Source: Thauera chlorobenzoica | GTDB taxonomy: Bacteria; Pseudomonadota; Gammaproteobacteria; Burkholderiales; Rhodocyclaceae | DNA length: 64,000 nucleotides | Direction of reading: 5' to 3' | Assembly (NCBI RefSeq): GCF_001922305.1 | Contig: NZ_CP018839.1 | Location: 2,356,001 to 2,420,000, forward strand | Shown here: piece after piece, positions 38,012 through 48,005 of the stretch | Layout of the letters: each line of letters begins with the position of its first letter | Position numbering within the stretch: position 1 is the stretch's first letter | The notes under the pieces: model-generated | What the model was told of the DNA's origin: nothing | Seen by the model: only the letters and a program-made list of their open reading frames with translations | Databases searched by the model: none | Position numbers and translations under genes: made by a program

Positions 38012-39321
38012 GACAGTTCCTCCAGGCGGGCGGCGTCGGGCAGGCGGGCGAACAGGGCGGCGCGGCCGAGCGCGCGCAGCGGTGGATGGGCAATGCGCTC
38101 GAGCACTTCGGCGGCGAAGGCGTAGGTCAGCAGCTGGCGCGCGTGTCCGGCATCGACGCCGCGCGCGCGCAGGTAGAACAGCGCATCTTCGTCGAGCTGG
38201 CCGACGGTGGCGCCATGGGCGCACTTGACGTCGTCGGCGTAGATCTCGAGTTCGGGGCGGGCGTCGGCTTCGGCCCGTGGCGACAGCAGCAGGTTGTCGC
38301 AGCGCTGCAGGGCGTCGGTGCGCTGGGCGTCCTGGGCGACGACGATGCGGCCGGCGAACACGCCGCGCGCGCTGCCGTCGAGCAGCCCGCGGTAGTACTC
38401 GCGGCTCGTGCCCCGTGGGCGGGCGTGGTCGATGTGGGTGTGGTGGTCGACGTGGCGGCGGCCGTCGGCGTGGTAGAGGCCATTGAGCAGCACTTCGGCG
38501 CCTTCGCCGAGGCGGGTGCGGATGTCGGTGCGCGCCAGGCGGGCGCCGAAGGACAGTGCGTGCGAGGCGAACACCGCGCCGCGGGCCTGGTCGGCCTCGA
38601 TCGTGGCGAGGTGGATCGCCTGCTCGCCTTCCTGCTGCAGCTTGATGTGCTCGATCCGGCTGTCCGCCCCGGCCTCGATGCGGGTGACGGCGGTGGTCAG
38701 CGTGGCCGCCTCGCCGCCCTGCGGGTAGTGCTCGACGATGCGGGCCTGGCTGCCGGCTTCGGCGACGACCAGATTGCGCAGGTGGCGGTGGGCCGCGCCG
38801 CCGCCGAGGAACACGAGGTGGATCGGCGGCTCCACCGCGACCCCGCGGGCGAGCCGGATCCAGGCGCCGTCGCCGGCAAAGGCCGCGTTGAGCGCGGCCG
38901 GGCTGTCGCCGTCTCCGGCGCGGCCGAAAGCGGCTTCGACCGCTTCCGGCTCATGCGCCAGGGCATCGGCGAGACTGCCGATGCGGGCGCCGGCGGGCAG
39001 GGCGGAAATCGCCGACAGTGCGGGGGCGAAGCGGCCGTCGACGAACGCGAGCCAGTGCGCTCCGGGGTCGCTGGCGCGCAGGGCAGCGAGGCTGGCGTGG
39101 GCGGCCTGCGTCGGGGCGTGCGCGCCCGTGCCCAGCGGATACTCTTCCATGAAGGCGAGCGAGGTATGGCGCCAGTTTTCCTGGCGTGTGGTTGGCCAGC
39201 CTTCGTCGGCGAAGCGCTCGATCGCCTGCCGGCGCAGTGTGGCGAGCCAGGGCAGGGCGGCGCCGGGCAGGGCGGCGGCGGCCCGGTGGTGTTCGGCGAG
39301 CCAGAATCCGGGGGCGCTCAT
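38008..39321 (-). CDS. sufD: Fe-S assembly protein SufD
   Basis: A 437-residue SufBD-family protein, partner of SufB and SufC in the scaffold complex. The C-terminal half carries the family core (NGLYHADGRRHVDHHTHIDH and DDVKCAHGATVGQLDEDALF). The histidine-rich DHHTHIDH stretch is typical. The ATG at 39321 overlaps the sufC stop by 4 bp. Confidence 0.94.
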   Translation of the reverse strand: MSAPGFWLAEHHRAAAALPGAALPWLATLRRQAIERFADEGWPTTRQENWRHTSLAFMEEYPLGTGAHAPTQAAHASLAALRASDPGAHWLAFVDGRFAPALSAISALPAGARIGSLADALAHEPEAVEAAFGRAGDGDSPAALNAAFAGDGAWIRLARGVAVEPPIHLVFLGGGAAHRHLRNLVVAEAGSQARIVEHYPQGGEAATLTTAVTRIEAGADSRIEHIKLQQEGEQAIHLATIEADQARGAVFASHALSFGARLARTDIRTRLGEGAEVLLNGLYHADGRRHVDHHTHIDHARPRGTSREYYRGLLDGSARGVFAGRIVVAQDAQRTDALQRCDNLLLSPRAEADARPELEIYADDVKCAHGATVGQLDEDALFYLRARGVDAGHARQLLTYAFAAEVLERIAHPPLRALGRAALFARLPDAARLEELS

Positions 39322-40103
39322 GACCGGCCTCCCGCGGGCAGTGATGCGGCTCCCGCCGCGTTGCCGGCGTCGATCCAGCCATAGCCGTGCGCTTCGAGTT
39401 CGAGCGCGAGCTCGCGCCCGCCCGAGCGCACGATGCGGCCCTGCGACAGTACATGCACCTGATCGGGCACGATGTAGTCGAGCAGGCGCTGGTAATGGGT
39501 GATCACGATCATCGAGCGTGCGGGCGAGCGCAGGCGGTTGACGCCTTCGGCGACGACCTTGAGGGCGTCGATGTCGAGCCCCGAGTCGGTCTCGTCGAGC
39601 ACCGCCAGCCGCGGTTCGAGCAGGGCCATCTGGAGCACTTCGTTGCGCTTCTTCTCGCCGCCGGAAAAGCCTTCGTTCACCGAGCGGTAGAGGAACTCCT
39701 CCTTCATGCCGACCGCCTGCATCTCGGCCTTCACGCGGGCGAGGAAGTCCATTGCATCGTATTCGGGCAGGCCGCGATGGCGGCGGATCGCGTTGACCGC
39801 GGCCTTCAGGAAGTAAGCGTTGGAGACGCCGGGAATCTCGACCGGATACTGGAAGGCGAGGAACAGTCCGGCGCGCGCGCGCTCCTCGGCGGGCAGGGCG
39901 AGCAGGTCGCTGCCGTCCCATGCCACGCTGCCTGCGGTGACGGTGAAGGTTTCGCGCCCGGCCAGCACCTGGGCGAGCGTGCTCTTGCCCGAGCCGTTGG
40001 GCCCCATGATCGCGTGCACTTCACCGTCCTTCACTTCCAGGTTCAGGCCCTGGAGGATCGCCTTGCCGTCGACCGCAGCGTGCAGGTTGTTGATTTTCAG
40101 CAT
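39318..40103 (-). CDS. sufC: Fe-S assembly ATPase SufC
   Basis: A 261-residue ABC-type ATPase of the SUF scaffold. Walker A GPNGSGKS is at 34-41, the signature is FSGGEKKRNE and Walker B is LAVLDETDSGLD. It powers the SufBCD complex in cluster assembly and is cytoplasmic. The gene lies 20 bp after sufB and overlaps sufD. Confidence 0.96.
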   Translation of the reverse strand: MLKINNLHAAVDGKAILQGLNLEVKDGEVHAIMGPNGSGKSTLAQVLAGRETFTVTAGSVAWDGSDLLALPAEERARAGLFLAFQYPVEIPGVSNAYFLKAAVNAIRRHRGLPEYDAMDFLARVKAEMQAVGMKEEFLYRSVNEGFSGGEKKRNEVLQMALLEPRLAVLDETDSGLDIDALKVVAEGVNRLRSPARSMIVITHYQRLLDYIVPDQVHVLSQGRIVRSGGRELALELEAHGYGWIDAGNAAGAASLPAGGRS

Positions 40104-40123
40104 GTCCGTTCTCCCTTTGGTCC

Positions 40124-41590
<1,467 letters not shown>

Positions 41591-41594
41591 GCGG

Positions 41595-42092
41595 TCAGTC
41601 CTCCTGGTCTAGCCTGGTCAGGCGTGCCATTCCCGGGTGAGGCTCGGGGCCGTGCAGCCGGTGTTCGGTGATGCCGGCCGCCGGGCCGTGGGGGTGGATC
41701 ATGTCGGCGACGCTGACATCCTGTAGCGCGCGCCGGACCACGCCGTTGATGCGCTGCCAGTTGTCGCGGATGCGGCAGCCCGTTTCCATCGAACATAGTC
41801 CGCTGCCGGCGCTGCACTCGGTGAGGCCGAAAGGCTGTTCCTCGAGCGCATCCACGATGTGCGCCATGTTGATCTGTTGTGGCGGGCGCGCGAGCGCATA
41901 GCCACCGCTGGCGCCGCGATGGCTGTTAACCAGGGCATGACGGCCGAGCGCCTTCAGTACCTTGCTCACGGTCGGCACCCCCAGCCCCAGCGTTTCGGCC
42001 AGTTCGGTGGCGCTGTGCAGGCGTTCCGGACGGCTGGCCATGTGGGCCAGGATCAGGGTGCCGTAGTCGGTGAGCTTGCTGATGCGCAACAT
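41595..42092 (-). CDS. sufR: Rrf2-family SUF regulator
   Basis: A 165-residue Rrf2/IscR-family regulator, of the subgroup found at the head of proteobacterial suf operons. A winged-helix domain ([44 protein letters not shown]) is followed by three cysteines spaced C-x6-C-x5-C in [15 protein letters not shown], the expected Fe-S ligands. By analogy with IscR it would repress the operon when its cluster is present. It is the first gene of the operon; the promoter overlaps an IscR-like site. Confidence 0.9.
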   Translation of the reverse strand: MLRISKLTDYGTLILAHMASRPERLHSATELAETLGLGVPTVSKVLKALGRHALVNSHRGASGGYALARPPQQINMAHIVDALEEQPFGLTECSAGSGLCSMETGCRIRDNWQRINGVVRRALQDVSVADMIHPHGPAAGITEHRLHGPEPHPGMARLTRLDQED

Positions 42093-42120
42093 GCCGGGGT
42101 ATCCGCTTATGTTCGTGGCT

Positions 42121-42151
42121 AAACAGTACTAAAACAGTTCCGTATGGTCAA
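42121..42151 (-). promoter_or_regulatory. suf operon promoter with IscR/SufR-like operator
   Basis: On the minus strand TTGACC (42151-42146) and TACTGT (42128-42123) are 17 bp apart. An ATA-N5-ACT-N5-AGT sequence at 42121-42145 resembles the IscR type 1 site and covers the spacer and -10 region. The plus strand also shows two near-direct repeats, CTAAACAGT (42119-42127) and CTAAAACAGT (42129-42138). Occupation here would block polymerase. Confidence 0.6.
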
Positions 42152-42311
42152 GCGTGATTTCCCCGCCTGCCGCGTGCGTCTCCTCGTCTTCGGTGTCGCG
42201 ATTTATGATGGAAACGGATCAAGCGGGGGCGGGGCGGATGCTCGGGATGTCCCGGGGCGGTCGCGCCTGCAAAGGCACGCTGTGGACTTTGGAATTGGAG
42301 TCGGTTCGACG

Positions 42312-42518
42312 ATGAAACTCATCCCCGGTCGTATCTATGCGGTCCGTTTGTGCAGCGGCGAGTTGCGGCGTTGGCGCTTCGACGGGGTGGATGGCAACGG
42401 GCTCGCCTGGTGGCAGGACGAAGAGACCGGGCTCGGTTTTTCCGAGGCCAGCCTGATGTACGCGTGGGAAATCGCCGCCGCGGAAAGCGGCTGCAGCGAC
42501 GAGGATGGGGATGGCTGA
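42312..42518 (+). CDS. Small hypothetical protein, 68 residues
   Basis: A 68-residue ORF, family not recognised. It begins MKLIPGRIYAVRLCSGELRRW and has a predicted small beta-sheet core (RWRFDGVDGNGLAWWQDEETG) with an acidic tail (GCSDEDGDG). The rhythm of alternating hydrophobic strands suggests a real protein, perhaps SH3-like. An open extension to 42144 overlaps the suf promoter and is rejected. It sits between the suf promoter and the heme oxygenase gene, 116 bp upstream of the latter. Confidence 0.55.
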   Translation: MKLIPGRIYAVRLCSGELRRWRFDGVDGNGLAWWQDEETGLGFSEASLMYAWEIAAAESGCSDEDGDG

Positions 42519-42634
42519 GCGGGATTTTCTCCGTTGGCGCCATTTACGTATCATGATGATGGCAGCGTTGTGCGATTCCGGTGACTGCCCGCAAGGCGGA
42601 TGCCCGTTTTTCCCCCTGGATCGTCTCTTTATTC

Positions 42635-43222
42635 ATGACTCCGGACCTGCATACGCTGCTCAGGCAGCAGACCGCCGGTCTGCACCGCCGCCTGGACGGT
42701 GCGCCGGAACTGCTCGCGCTGATGCGCCCCGGGCTGACCCCGTCGGCCTACGCCGCCGCGCTTCGGCGCTACGCCGCCGCCCATGCCCGGGTGGAGCCCG
42801 TCCTCCAGGCGCTGGCGCCGGCCGGCCGGCCCGGCCTGCCGCCCTACCGTCCGCGCCTGCCGGCGCTGCAAGCCGATCTGGCAGCGCTGCAGGTGTCTCC
42901 GGCGGTGACGCCGGAGCCTACCGGGCCGGCCCCGGCGCTGGGGCCTGGCGCCTGCCTCGGCATCCGCTACGTCCTCGAAGGCTCGACGCAGGGCGCGCGC
43001 GTCATTGCCGCCCGCCTGGCCCGGCATCTGCCGCAGGGCTGCGAACAGGCCTTCGCCTTCTGGCGCTTTCAGGAGATCGCGGCGGCGGCCTGGCCGGCCC
43101 TGTGCGCCTGCCTCGACCGTCCTCCCCGTGATGCGCTCGAGCAGGCAGGCATCGTGCAGGGCGCACGGTTCGCTTTCGATACGTTCATCGACGTGTTTTT
43201 CGCTGCGGAGCCTCCATCGTGA
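42635..43222 (+). CDS. bphO: Heme oxygenase (BphO type)
   Basis: A 195-residue bacterial heme oxygenase that opens heme to biliverdin, carbon monoxide and iron. The proximal heme ligand is His17 in QQTAGLHRRLD, and the distal helix appears as YVLEGSTQGARVI. The direct overlap with the bacteriophytochrome gene (TGA/GTG at 43219-43222) shows it is a dedicated biliverdin source. The ATG at 42635 gives the family N-terminus; an upstream ATG at 42581 would add 18 residues. Confidence 0.88.
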   Translation: MTPDLHTLLRQQTAGLHRRLDGAPELLALMRPGLTPSAYAAALRRYAAAHARVEPVLQALAPAGRPGLPPYRPRLPALQADLAALQVSPAVTPEPTGPAPALGPGACLGIRYVLEGSTQGARVIAARLARHLPQGCEQAFAFWRFQEIAAAAWPALCACLDRPPRDALEQAGIVQGARFAFDTFIDVFFAAEPPS

Positions 43223-45231
43223 TCAATGCCCCGTTCGGTGACTGCAAGAGCGCTGCGCTTCACCTGGCCGACAGCATCCAGCCGTTCGGCGTACTGCTCG
43301 TCATCGAGCGCGAGGGTGGGCGCATCTGCGCCGTATCGGCCAATGTCGAAGCCTGGCTCGGCCTGTCCCCGCAGGGCTTGCTGGGGGCTCCGTGGTCTGC
43401 GGCCCTGCCCGCCGGGCTCCGGGCGCTGGTGGAGGCGTTGCCGGACGAGGCCGAAGGGCGGCAGGCGCCCGGATCACCGCAGGCGAGGCTGCGCGCCTTC
43501 CGCTGCAACGGACGCAGCCTGATCGCCGCGCTGCATCTTGCCGGGCCGCACCTCGTCCTCGAACTGGAAGCGGGGTGCGCGCCCGTGTTCGGGCAGCGTG
43601 AGCAGGTGCTGGCGCAGGGCGTGGCGGCACTGGCGGCGACCGACTCCGAGGAGGCCGCGGCGCGGGCCCTGATGCGGCAGGTGGCCGACGTCACCGGCTA
43701 CGACCGGGTGATGCTGTACCGGTTTCTGCCGGACTGGCACGGCAAGGTGATCGACGAAGTCCTGCGCCCCGGCGTGGAAGGTTTCCTCGGGCTGCATTTC
43801 CCCGCCGGGGATGTGCCTGCCAATGCCCGCCGCCTGTACCTGGTGAAGCGCCAGCGGGTCATCGCCGATGTCGATGCCGAGCCGGTGCCGGTGCTCTCCG
43901 CGGTCGACGGCCTGAGCGTCGATCTCACCCATGCCGAACTGCGCGCAGTCCATCCGGTGCACGTGCAATACCTCAAGAACATGGGGGTGGCGGCTTCGTT
44001 CAGCGTATCGGTGGTGGCTGCCGGCCGGCTCTGGGGCTTGATCGCCTGTCATCACCTGGAGCCGAAGGCGGTGTCCTTCGCCGACCGCCAGCTGTGCGAG
44101 CAGCTGGCCACGGTGGCCGCGATCCACATGAGCGACCTGCAGCGCCTGGCGTACGAGCAGGCCCGCCACGCCCATCATCTGGCTCGCGCACGGCTCAGGC
44201 TGGAACTGCAGGCGAGCGGTGGCGGCAGGCACGCCATCGCCACCCAGCTCGAACGGATGCGCGGCGCCTTCGGTGCGCAAGGGGGCTGGGCGCGGCTCGA
44301 CGGGCGGGACCATTACAGCGGTGATGTCCCCGATGAAGCCAGCCTGAGCGTGCTGCAGCGCTGGCTCGACCGTCTCGGGGGCGAGAAGGTTTCGTCCTAC
44401 GACGTTCTCCCCGCGGCGCTGGAAGTGAATCCGGCGCTGCTCCGCCTGGCCAGCGGCCTGCTCTACCTCCCGCTGGGCGGGCAGGATTTCGTCGTGCTGC
44501 TGCGCGTCGAGCAGCCGGAAAACGTCGCCTGGGCCGGTGGGCCCGCCGCGCCCCCGGAGAGCGGTGCTCCACCGCTTGGGCTCGGCCCGCGGACTTCGTT
44601 CCGGGTCTGGCGCGAGCAGACCCGCGGCCGGGCGAGCCCGTGGCTGGATACCGACATCGAGGCCGCTGCCTTGCTGCGTGCAATGCTGCTCGAACACGGT
44701 GAGCGCCTGGACCTGGAACGCATGGCGCTGACCGACCCGCTGACCGGGCTGTGCAACCGCGCGATGTTCGAGCGCAAGCTGCAGGAAGCGGTGGACCTCG
44801 GCGTGCGCGGCAACGACCTGTCGGCGCTCCTGATGATCGATCTCGACCGCTTCAAGCCGGTCAATGACCGCTATGGCCACCCGGTCGGCGATGCGCTGCT
44901 GGTCGAAGTCGCCGAGCGTCTGCGCCGCCACGTGCGCGGACGCGACGTGGTCGCCCGGCTCGGCGGCGACGAATTCGCCGTGATCCAGTTCCACGCCGGC
45001 AGCGAGCGCGACGTCGAAGCCGCCGCCGCCCGCATCCTCGATGCGATCCGTGCGCCTTACGCGGTGCTCGGCCACCGCGTCGAGATCGGCGCCAGCATCG
45101 GCGCCGCGCTGTGCCCGCGGGACGCCGCCGAGCCGCAGGCGCTGGTCAAACTTGCCGATCTTGCGCTCTACCGGGTCAAGCACGGCGGCCGGGACGGGTT
45201 CCGCCTGTTCGACAGCAGCATGCTGGCCTGA
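43219..45231 (+). CDS. bphP: Bacteriophytochrome with GGDEF output
   Basis: A 670-residue red/far-red photoreceptor. PAS, GAF and PHY domains occupy about residues 1-505 and a GGDEF domain about 510-668. Cys9, ten residues before the SIQPFG motif, is in the biliverdin-attachment position. The GAF domain has PAGDVPANARRLYL with the conserved Asp, plus VHVQYLKNMG and CHH. The PHY tongue has PRTSF. GGDEF (582-586) is intact, so it is probably a light-controlled diguanylate cyclase. Histidine kinase parts are absent. It starts with GTG and is coupled to bphO. Confidence 0.93.
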   Translation: MINAPFGDCKSAALHLADSIQPFGVLLVIEREGGRICAVSANVEAWLGLSPQGLLGAPWSAALPAGLRALVEALPDEAEGRQAPGSPQARLRAFRCNGRSLIAALHLAGPHLVLELEAGCAPVFGQREQVLAQGVAALAATDSEEAAARALMRQVADVTGYDRVMLYRFLPDWHGKVIDEVLRPGVEGFLGLHFPAGDVPANARRLYLVKRQRVIADVDAEPVPVLSAVDGLSVDLTHAELRAVHPVHVQYLKNMGVAASFSVSVVAAGRLWGLIACHHLEPKAVSFADRQLCEQLATVAAIHMSDLQRLAYEQARHAHHLARARLRLELQASGGGRHAIATQLERMRGAFGAQGGWARLDGRDHYSGDVPDEASLSVLQRWLDRLGGEKVSSYDVLPAALEVNPALLRLASGLLYLPLGGQDFVVLLRVEQPENVAWAGGPAAPPESGAPPLGLGPRTSFRVWREQTRGRASPWLDTDIEAAALLRAMLLEHGERLDLERMALTDPLTGLCNRAMFERKLQEAVDLGVRGNDLSALLMIDLDRFKPVNDRYGHPVGDALLVEVAERLRRHVRGRDVVARLGGDEFAVIQFHAGSERDVEAAAARILDAIRAPYAVLGHRVEIGASIGAALCPRDAAEPQALVKLADLALYRVKHGGRDGFRLFDSSMLA

Positions 45232-45291
45232 GCGCCGCGGCCGCCCCGGCGACTTCGGCGCAGCCGTCGGGGCGGGCCTCCTGCGGAACGC

Positions 45292-45897
45292 TTAGACCAG
45301 CCCTTCCGCCTTCAGCGCGGCGCGCACCGCCGGGCGCGCGGCGACGCGGTCCAGGCAGGCGGTGACGTTCGGCCAGGGCGCGAGATCGAGGCCGATGTAT
45401 TTCGCCCAGCTCAGCACGGTGAACAGATAGGCGTCGGCGACGCTGAAATCCTCCCCCAGCAGATAGGCGCGGCCGGCGAGCTGGCTGTCGGCGTAGCCGA
45501 GGCGGCGCTCGAGGTTGGCGCGTGCGGCCTGTTTCCAGTCGTCCCCCGCGGCCGGATTGAAGAAGGGGCTGAAGGACTTGTGCACCTCGGTGCCGATGAA
45601 GCCCAGCCAGCTTTGCAGGCGGTAGCGTTCGAGCGTGCCGTTGGCCGGCGCGAGCTTCTTTTCGGGGGCGAGATCGGCCAGGTACTGGACGATCGCCGGC
45701 AGCTCGGTCAGCACTTCGCCGCTGTCGAGCTGCAGCGCCGGTACGTAGCCCTTGGGGTTGATCGTGGTGTAGTCCGCACCGCCGGCGGTGCGCCGGGTGC
45801 CGAGATCGACGGTTTCGGTAGTGTAGGGAAGGCCGGCTTCCTCGAGCACGATGTGCGGGGTCAGCGAGCAGGCGCCGGGCTTGATGTACAGCTTCAT
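45292..45897 (-). CDS. Glutathione S-transferase, beta class
   Basis: A 201-residue GST. The N-terminal thioredoxin-like domain starts MKLYIKPGACSLTPHIVL with Cys10, the beta-class catalytic Cys. The NPKGYVPAL segment carries the cis-Pro that binds glutathione, and the C-terminal helical domain contains the SVADAYLF capping motif. It conjugates or reduces electrophiles with glutathione; the substrate is unknown. It converges on bphP and lies 31 bp after the metY gene. Confidence 0.92.
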   Translation of the reverse strand: MKLYIKPGACSLTPHIVLEEAGLPYTTETVDLGTRRTAGGADYTTINPKGYVPALQLDSGEVLTELPAIVQYLADLAPEKKLAPANGTLERYRLQSWLGFIGTEVHKSFSPFFNPAAGDDWKQAARANLERRLGYADSQLAGRAYLLGEDFSVADAYLFTVLSWAKYIGLDLAPWPNVTACLDRVAARPAVRAALKAEGLV

Positions 45898-45928
45898 GGG
45901 TGGATCCTTGCGAAGGAGAAGGGCGGGT

Positions 45929-47200
45929 TCAGGCGGCGGCGAGGGCCTGGTCGAGGTCGGCGATCAGGTCGTCGATGTGCTCGATGCCGATCGACAGGCG
46001 CACCATGTCCGGCGACACCCCGGCCTTGGCCAGTTCGGCGGGCGAGAGCTGGCGGTGGGTGGTGGACGCCGGATGGCAGGCGAGCGATTTGGCGTCGCCA
46101 ATATTGACCAGGCGGGTGATCAGCCCGAGCGCGTCCTGGAAGCGGCCGCCGGCTTCGAAGCCGCCGCGGACGCCGAACGACAGGATGCCCGAGGCGCGTC
46201 CGCCCATGTACTTCTGCACCAGGCCGTGGTCGGCGTGGTCGGGCAGGCCGGCGTAGTTCACCCATTCGACCTTGGCGTGCTGCTGCAGGTAGCGGGCGAT
46301 CTTCAGCGTGTTCTCGCAGATCCGGTCCATGCGCAGCGCCAGGGTCTCGATCCCCTGCAGGATCAGGAAGGTATTGAACGGCGAGATCGCCGCGCCGGTG
46401 TTGCGCAGCGGCACCACACGCGCCCGGCCGATGTAGGCCGCGGCGCCCAGCGCCTCGGTATAGACCACGCCGTGGTAGGAGACGTCGGGCTCGTTGAGGC
46501 GGTGGAAACGCGTCTTGTGTTCGGCCCACGGAAACTTGCCGGAATCGACGATGACGCCGCCGATCGAGTTGCCGTGACCGCCGAGGTACTTGGTCAGGGA
46601 ATGGACGACGATGTCGGCGCCGTGCTCGAAGGGGCGGCACAGGTAGGGCGAGGGCACGGTGTTGTCGACGATCAGCGGGATCCCCGCCTGGTGGGCGATC
46701 CCGGCCAGGCGACCGATGTCGGTGATGTTGCCGAGCGGGTTGCCGACCGACTCGCAGTAGATCGCCTTGGTGCGCTCGTCGATCAGGGCAGCGAAGGAAT
46801 CCGGGTCGCGGTAGTCGGCGAAGCGCACTTCGATGCCGAACTGGGGGAAGGTGTGGGCGAACAGGTTGTAGGTGCCGCCGTACAGCGTCGCCGCCGAGAT
46901 GATGTTGTCGCCGGCTTCGGCGATGGTCTGGATGGCGTAGGTGATCGCCGCCATGCCCGAAGCCACCGCGAGCGCGCCGACGCCGCCTTCGAGCTGGGCC
47001 ACGCGCTGTTCGAGCACCGCGGTGGTCGGGTTCATGATCCGGGTGTAGATGTTGCCCTGCACCTTGAGATCGAACAGGTCGGCGCCGTGCTGGGTGTCGT
47101 CGAAGGCGTAGGAGGTGGTCTGGTAGATCGGCACCGCGACCGCCTTGGTGGTGGGGTCGGGCGAATAGCCGCCGTGCACGGCGATGGTTTCGAGCTTCAT
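45929..47200 (-). CDS. O-acetylhomoserine sulfhydrylase (MetY type)
   Basis: A 423-residue Cys/Met-metabolism PLP enzyme that makes homocysteine from O-acetylhomoserine and sulfide. Lys204 in HSLTKYLGGHGN is the PLP lysine. QTTSYAFDD, NPTTAVLE and the NPLGNITDIG motif match the O-acetylhomoserine aminocarboxypropyltransferase subgroup rather than MetB/MetC. The ATG at 47200 gives the family start (MKLETIAVHGG). The upstream open frame is not family-like. Confidence 0.93.
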   Translation of the reverse strand: MKLETIAVHGGYSPDPTTKAVAVPIYQTTSYAFDDTQHGADLFDLKVQGNIYTRIMNPTTAVLEQRVAQLEGGVGALAVASGMAAITYAIQTIAEAGDNIISAATLYGGTYNLFAHTFPQFGIEVRFADYRDPDSFAALIDERTKAIYCESVGNPLGNITDIGRLAGIAHQAGIPLIVDNTVPSPYLCRPFEHGADIVVHSLTKYLGGHGNSIGGVIVDSGKFPWAEHKTRFHRLNEPDVSYHGVVYTEALGAAAYIGRARVVPLRNTGAAISPFNTFLILQGIETLALRMDRICENTLKIARYLQQHAKVEWVNYAGLPDHADHGLVQKYMGGRASGILSFGVRGGFEAGGRFQDALGLITRLVNIGDAKSLACHPASTTHRQLSPAELAKAGVSPDMVRLSIGIEHIDDLIADLDQALAAA

Positions 47201-47312
47201 GGGGGTAGGTCTCCTCGTTGGACGTGCCGGGGAGTATAGCCAGCGTGCGGCGGAAGTCGAAACAGGCCGGGTCTGGGTGCTCTGACTTGGTGGTGAGGCG
47301 CGGGAAACCACT

Positions 47313-47353
47313 TTGCAATGCCCGGGTTCGCCGCTATATTGCAAGCATTGCAA
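47313..47353 (+). promoter_or_regulatory. Toxin-antitoxin promoter and operator
   Basis: Three copies of the palindrome TTGCAA lie at 47313-47318, 47339-47344 and 47348-47353; the outer copies extend to an inverted pair TTGCAATGC / GCATTGCAA. A candidate promoter (TTGCAA, 16-bp spacer, TATATT at 47335-47340) uses the first copy as its -35. This fits autorepression by the antitoxin-toxin complex. Confidence 0.6.
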
Positions 47354-47369
47354 TCATCTGGAGTTTACG

Positions 47370-47582
47370 ATGGCGACCAGTCTAGTCGTTCGAAACATCG
47401 AGCCCGCCGTCGCGCAAGCCCTGAAAGAGGCGGCGGCACGGCATGGCCGAAGTGCCGAGGCAGAGCATCGGGAGATTCTGCGCGCGGCGCTCGCCCGACC
47501 GGTGCGCCGGACCTTCAAGGACGTGCTGGCGAGCATGCCCGACGTGGGGGCCGATAAAGATTTCAATTGCAGGCAGGGCTGA
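47370..47582 (+). CDS. FitA/VapB-type antitoxin (ribbon-helix-helix)
   Basis: A 70-residue antitoxin. The start MATSLVVRNIEPAVAQALK, then ARHGRSAEAEHREIL, is the FitA-like Arc/MetJ ribbon-helix-helix pattern. The C-terminal part (FKDVLASMPDV) would wrap the toxin. It overlaps the PIN toxin by one base. It likely represses its own promoter through the TTGCAA sites. Confidence 0.88.
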   Translation: MATSLVVRNIEPAVAQALKEAAARHGRSAEAEHREILRAALARPVRRTFKDVLASMPDVGADKDFNCRQG

Positions 47583-47998
47583 TGTACTTGCTTGACACCA
47601 ACATCATCAGTGAGCTGCGCAAGGGAGCATGTGCCAATGCCGGCGTGACCGCCTTTTTTGCGACCCTGGCAGCGGAGGACATTTATCTGTCGGTGCAGAC
47701 CATTGGCGAGCTTCGCCGCGGCCTCGAGCACATCCGTCACCGCGGCGACCGCGAGCAGGCCGCCCGACTCGAGACCTGGCTGGATGGCGTGGTTGCCGGC
47801 TACGCAGACCGTATCCTGGGTTTTGACGTCGACTGTGCTCAGCTTTGGGGTTCGCTCATGTCGCCCAGTCCACAGCATCCCATCGACAAGCAGATTGCCG
47901 CCATCGCCCTCATTCATGACCTGATGGTCGTCACCCGTAACACGGACGACTTCAGGCCGACCGGTGTGCGTTGCATCAATCCGTTCTGCTCGAACTGA
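47582..47998 (+). CDS. PIN-domain toxin, FitB/VapC type
   Basis: A 138-residue PIN-domain ribonuclease. The acidic residues are Asp5 (LLDTNIIS), a Glu in GELRRG, Asp in the PIDKQIAA segment and Asp in TRNTDDF. It would cleave RNA when free and is neutralised by the antitoxin just upstream (TGATG overlap). A TTG 15 bases earlier is a weaker start. The RNA target is unknown. Confidence 0.9.
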   Translation: MYLLDTNIISELRKGACANAGVTAFFATLAAEDIYLSVQTIGELRRGLEHIRHRGDREQAARLETWLDGVVAGYADRILGFDVDCAQLWGSLMSPSPQHPIDKQIAAIALIHDLMVVTRNTDDFRPTGVRCINPFCSN

Positions 47999-48005
47999 GC
48001 TTGCG

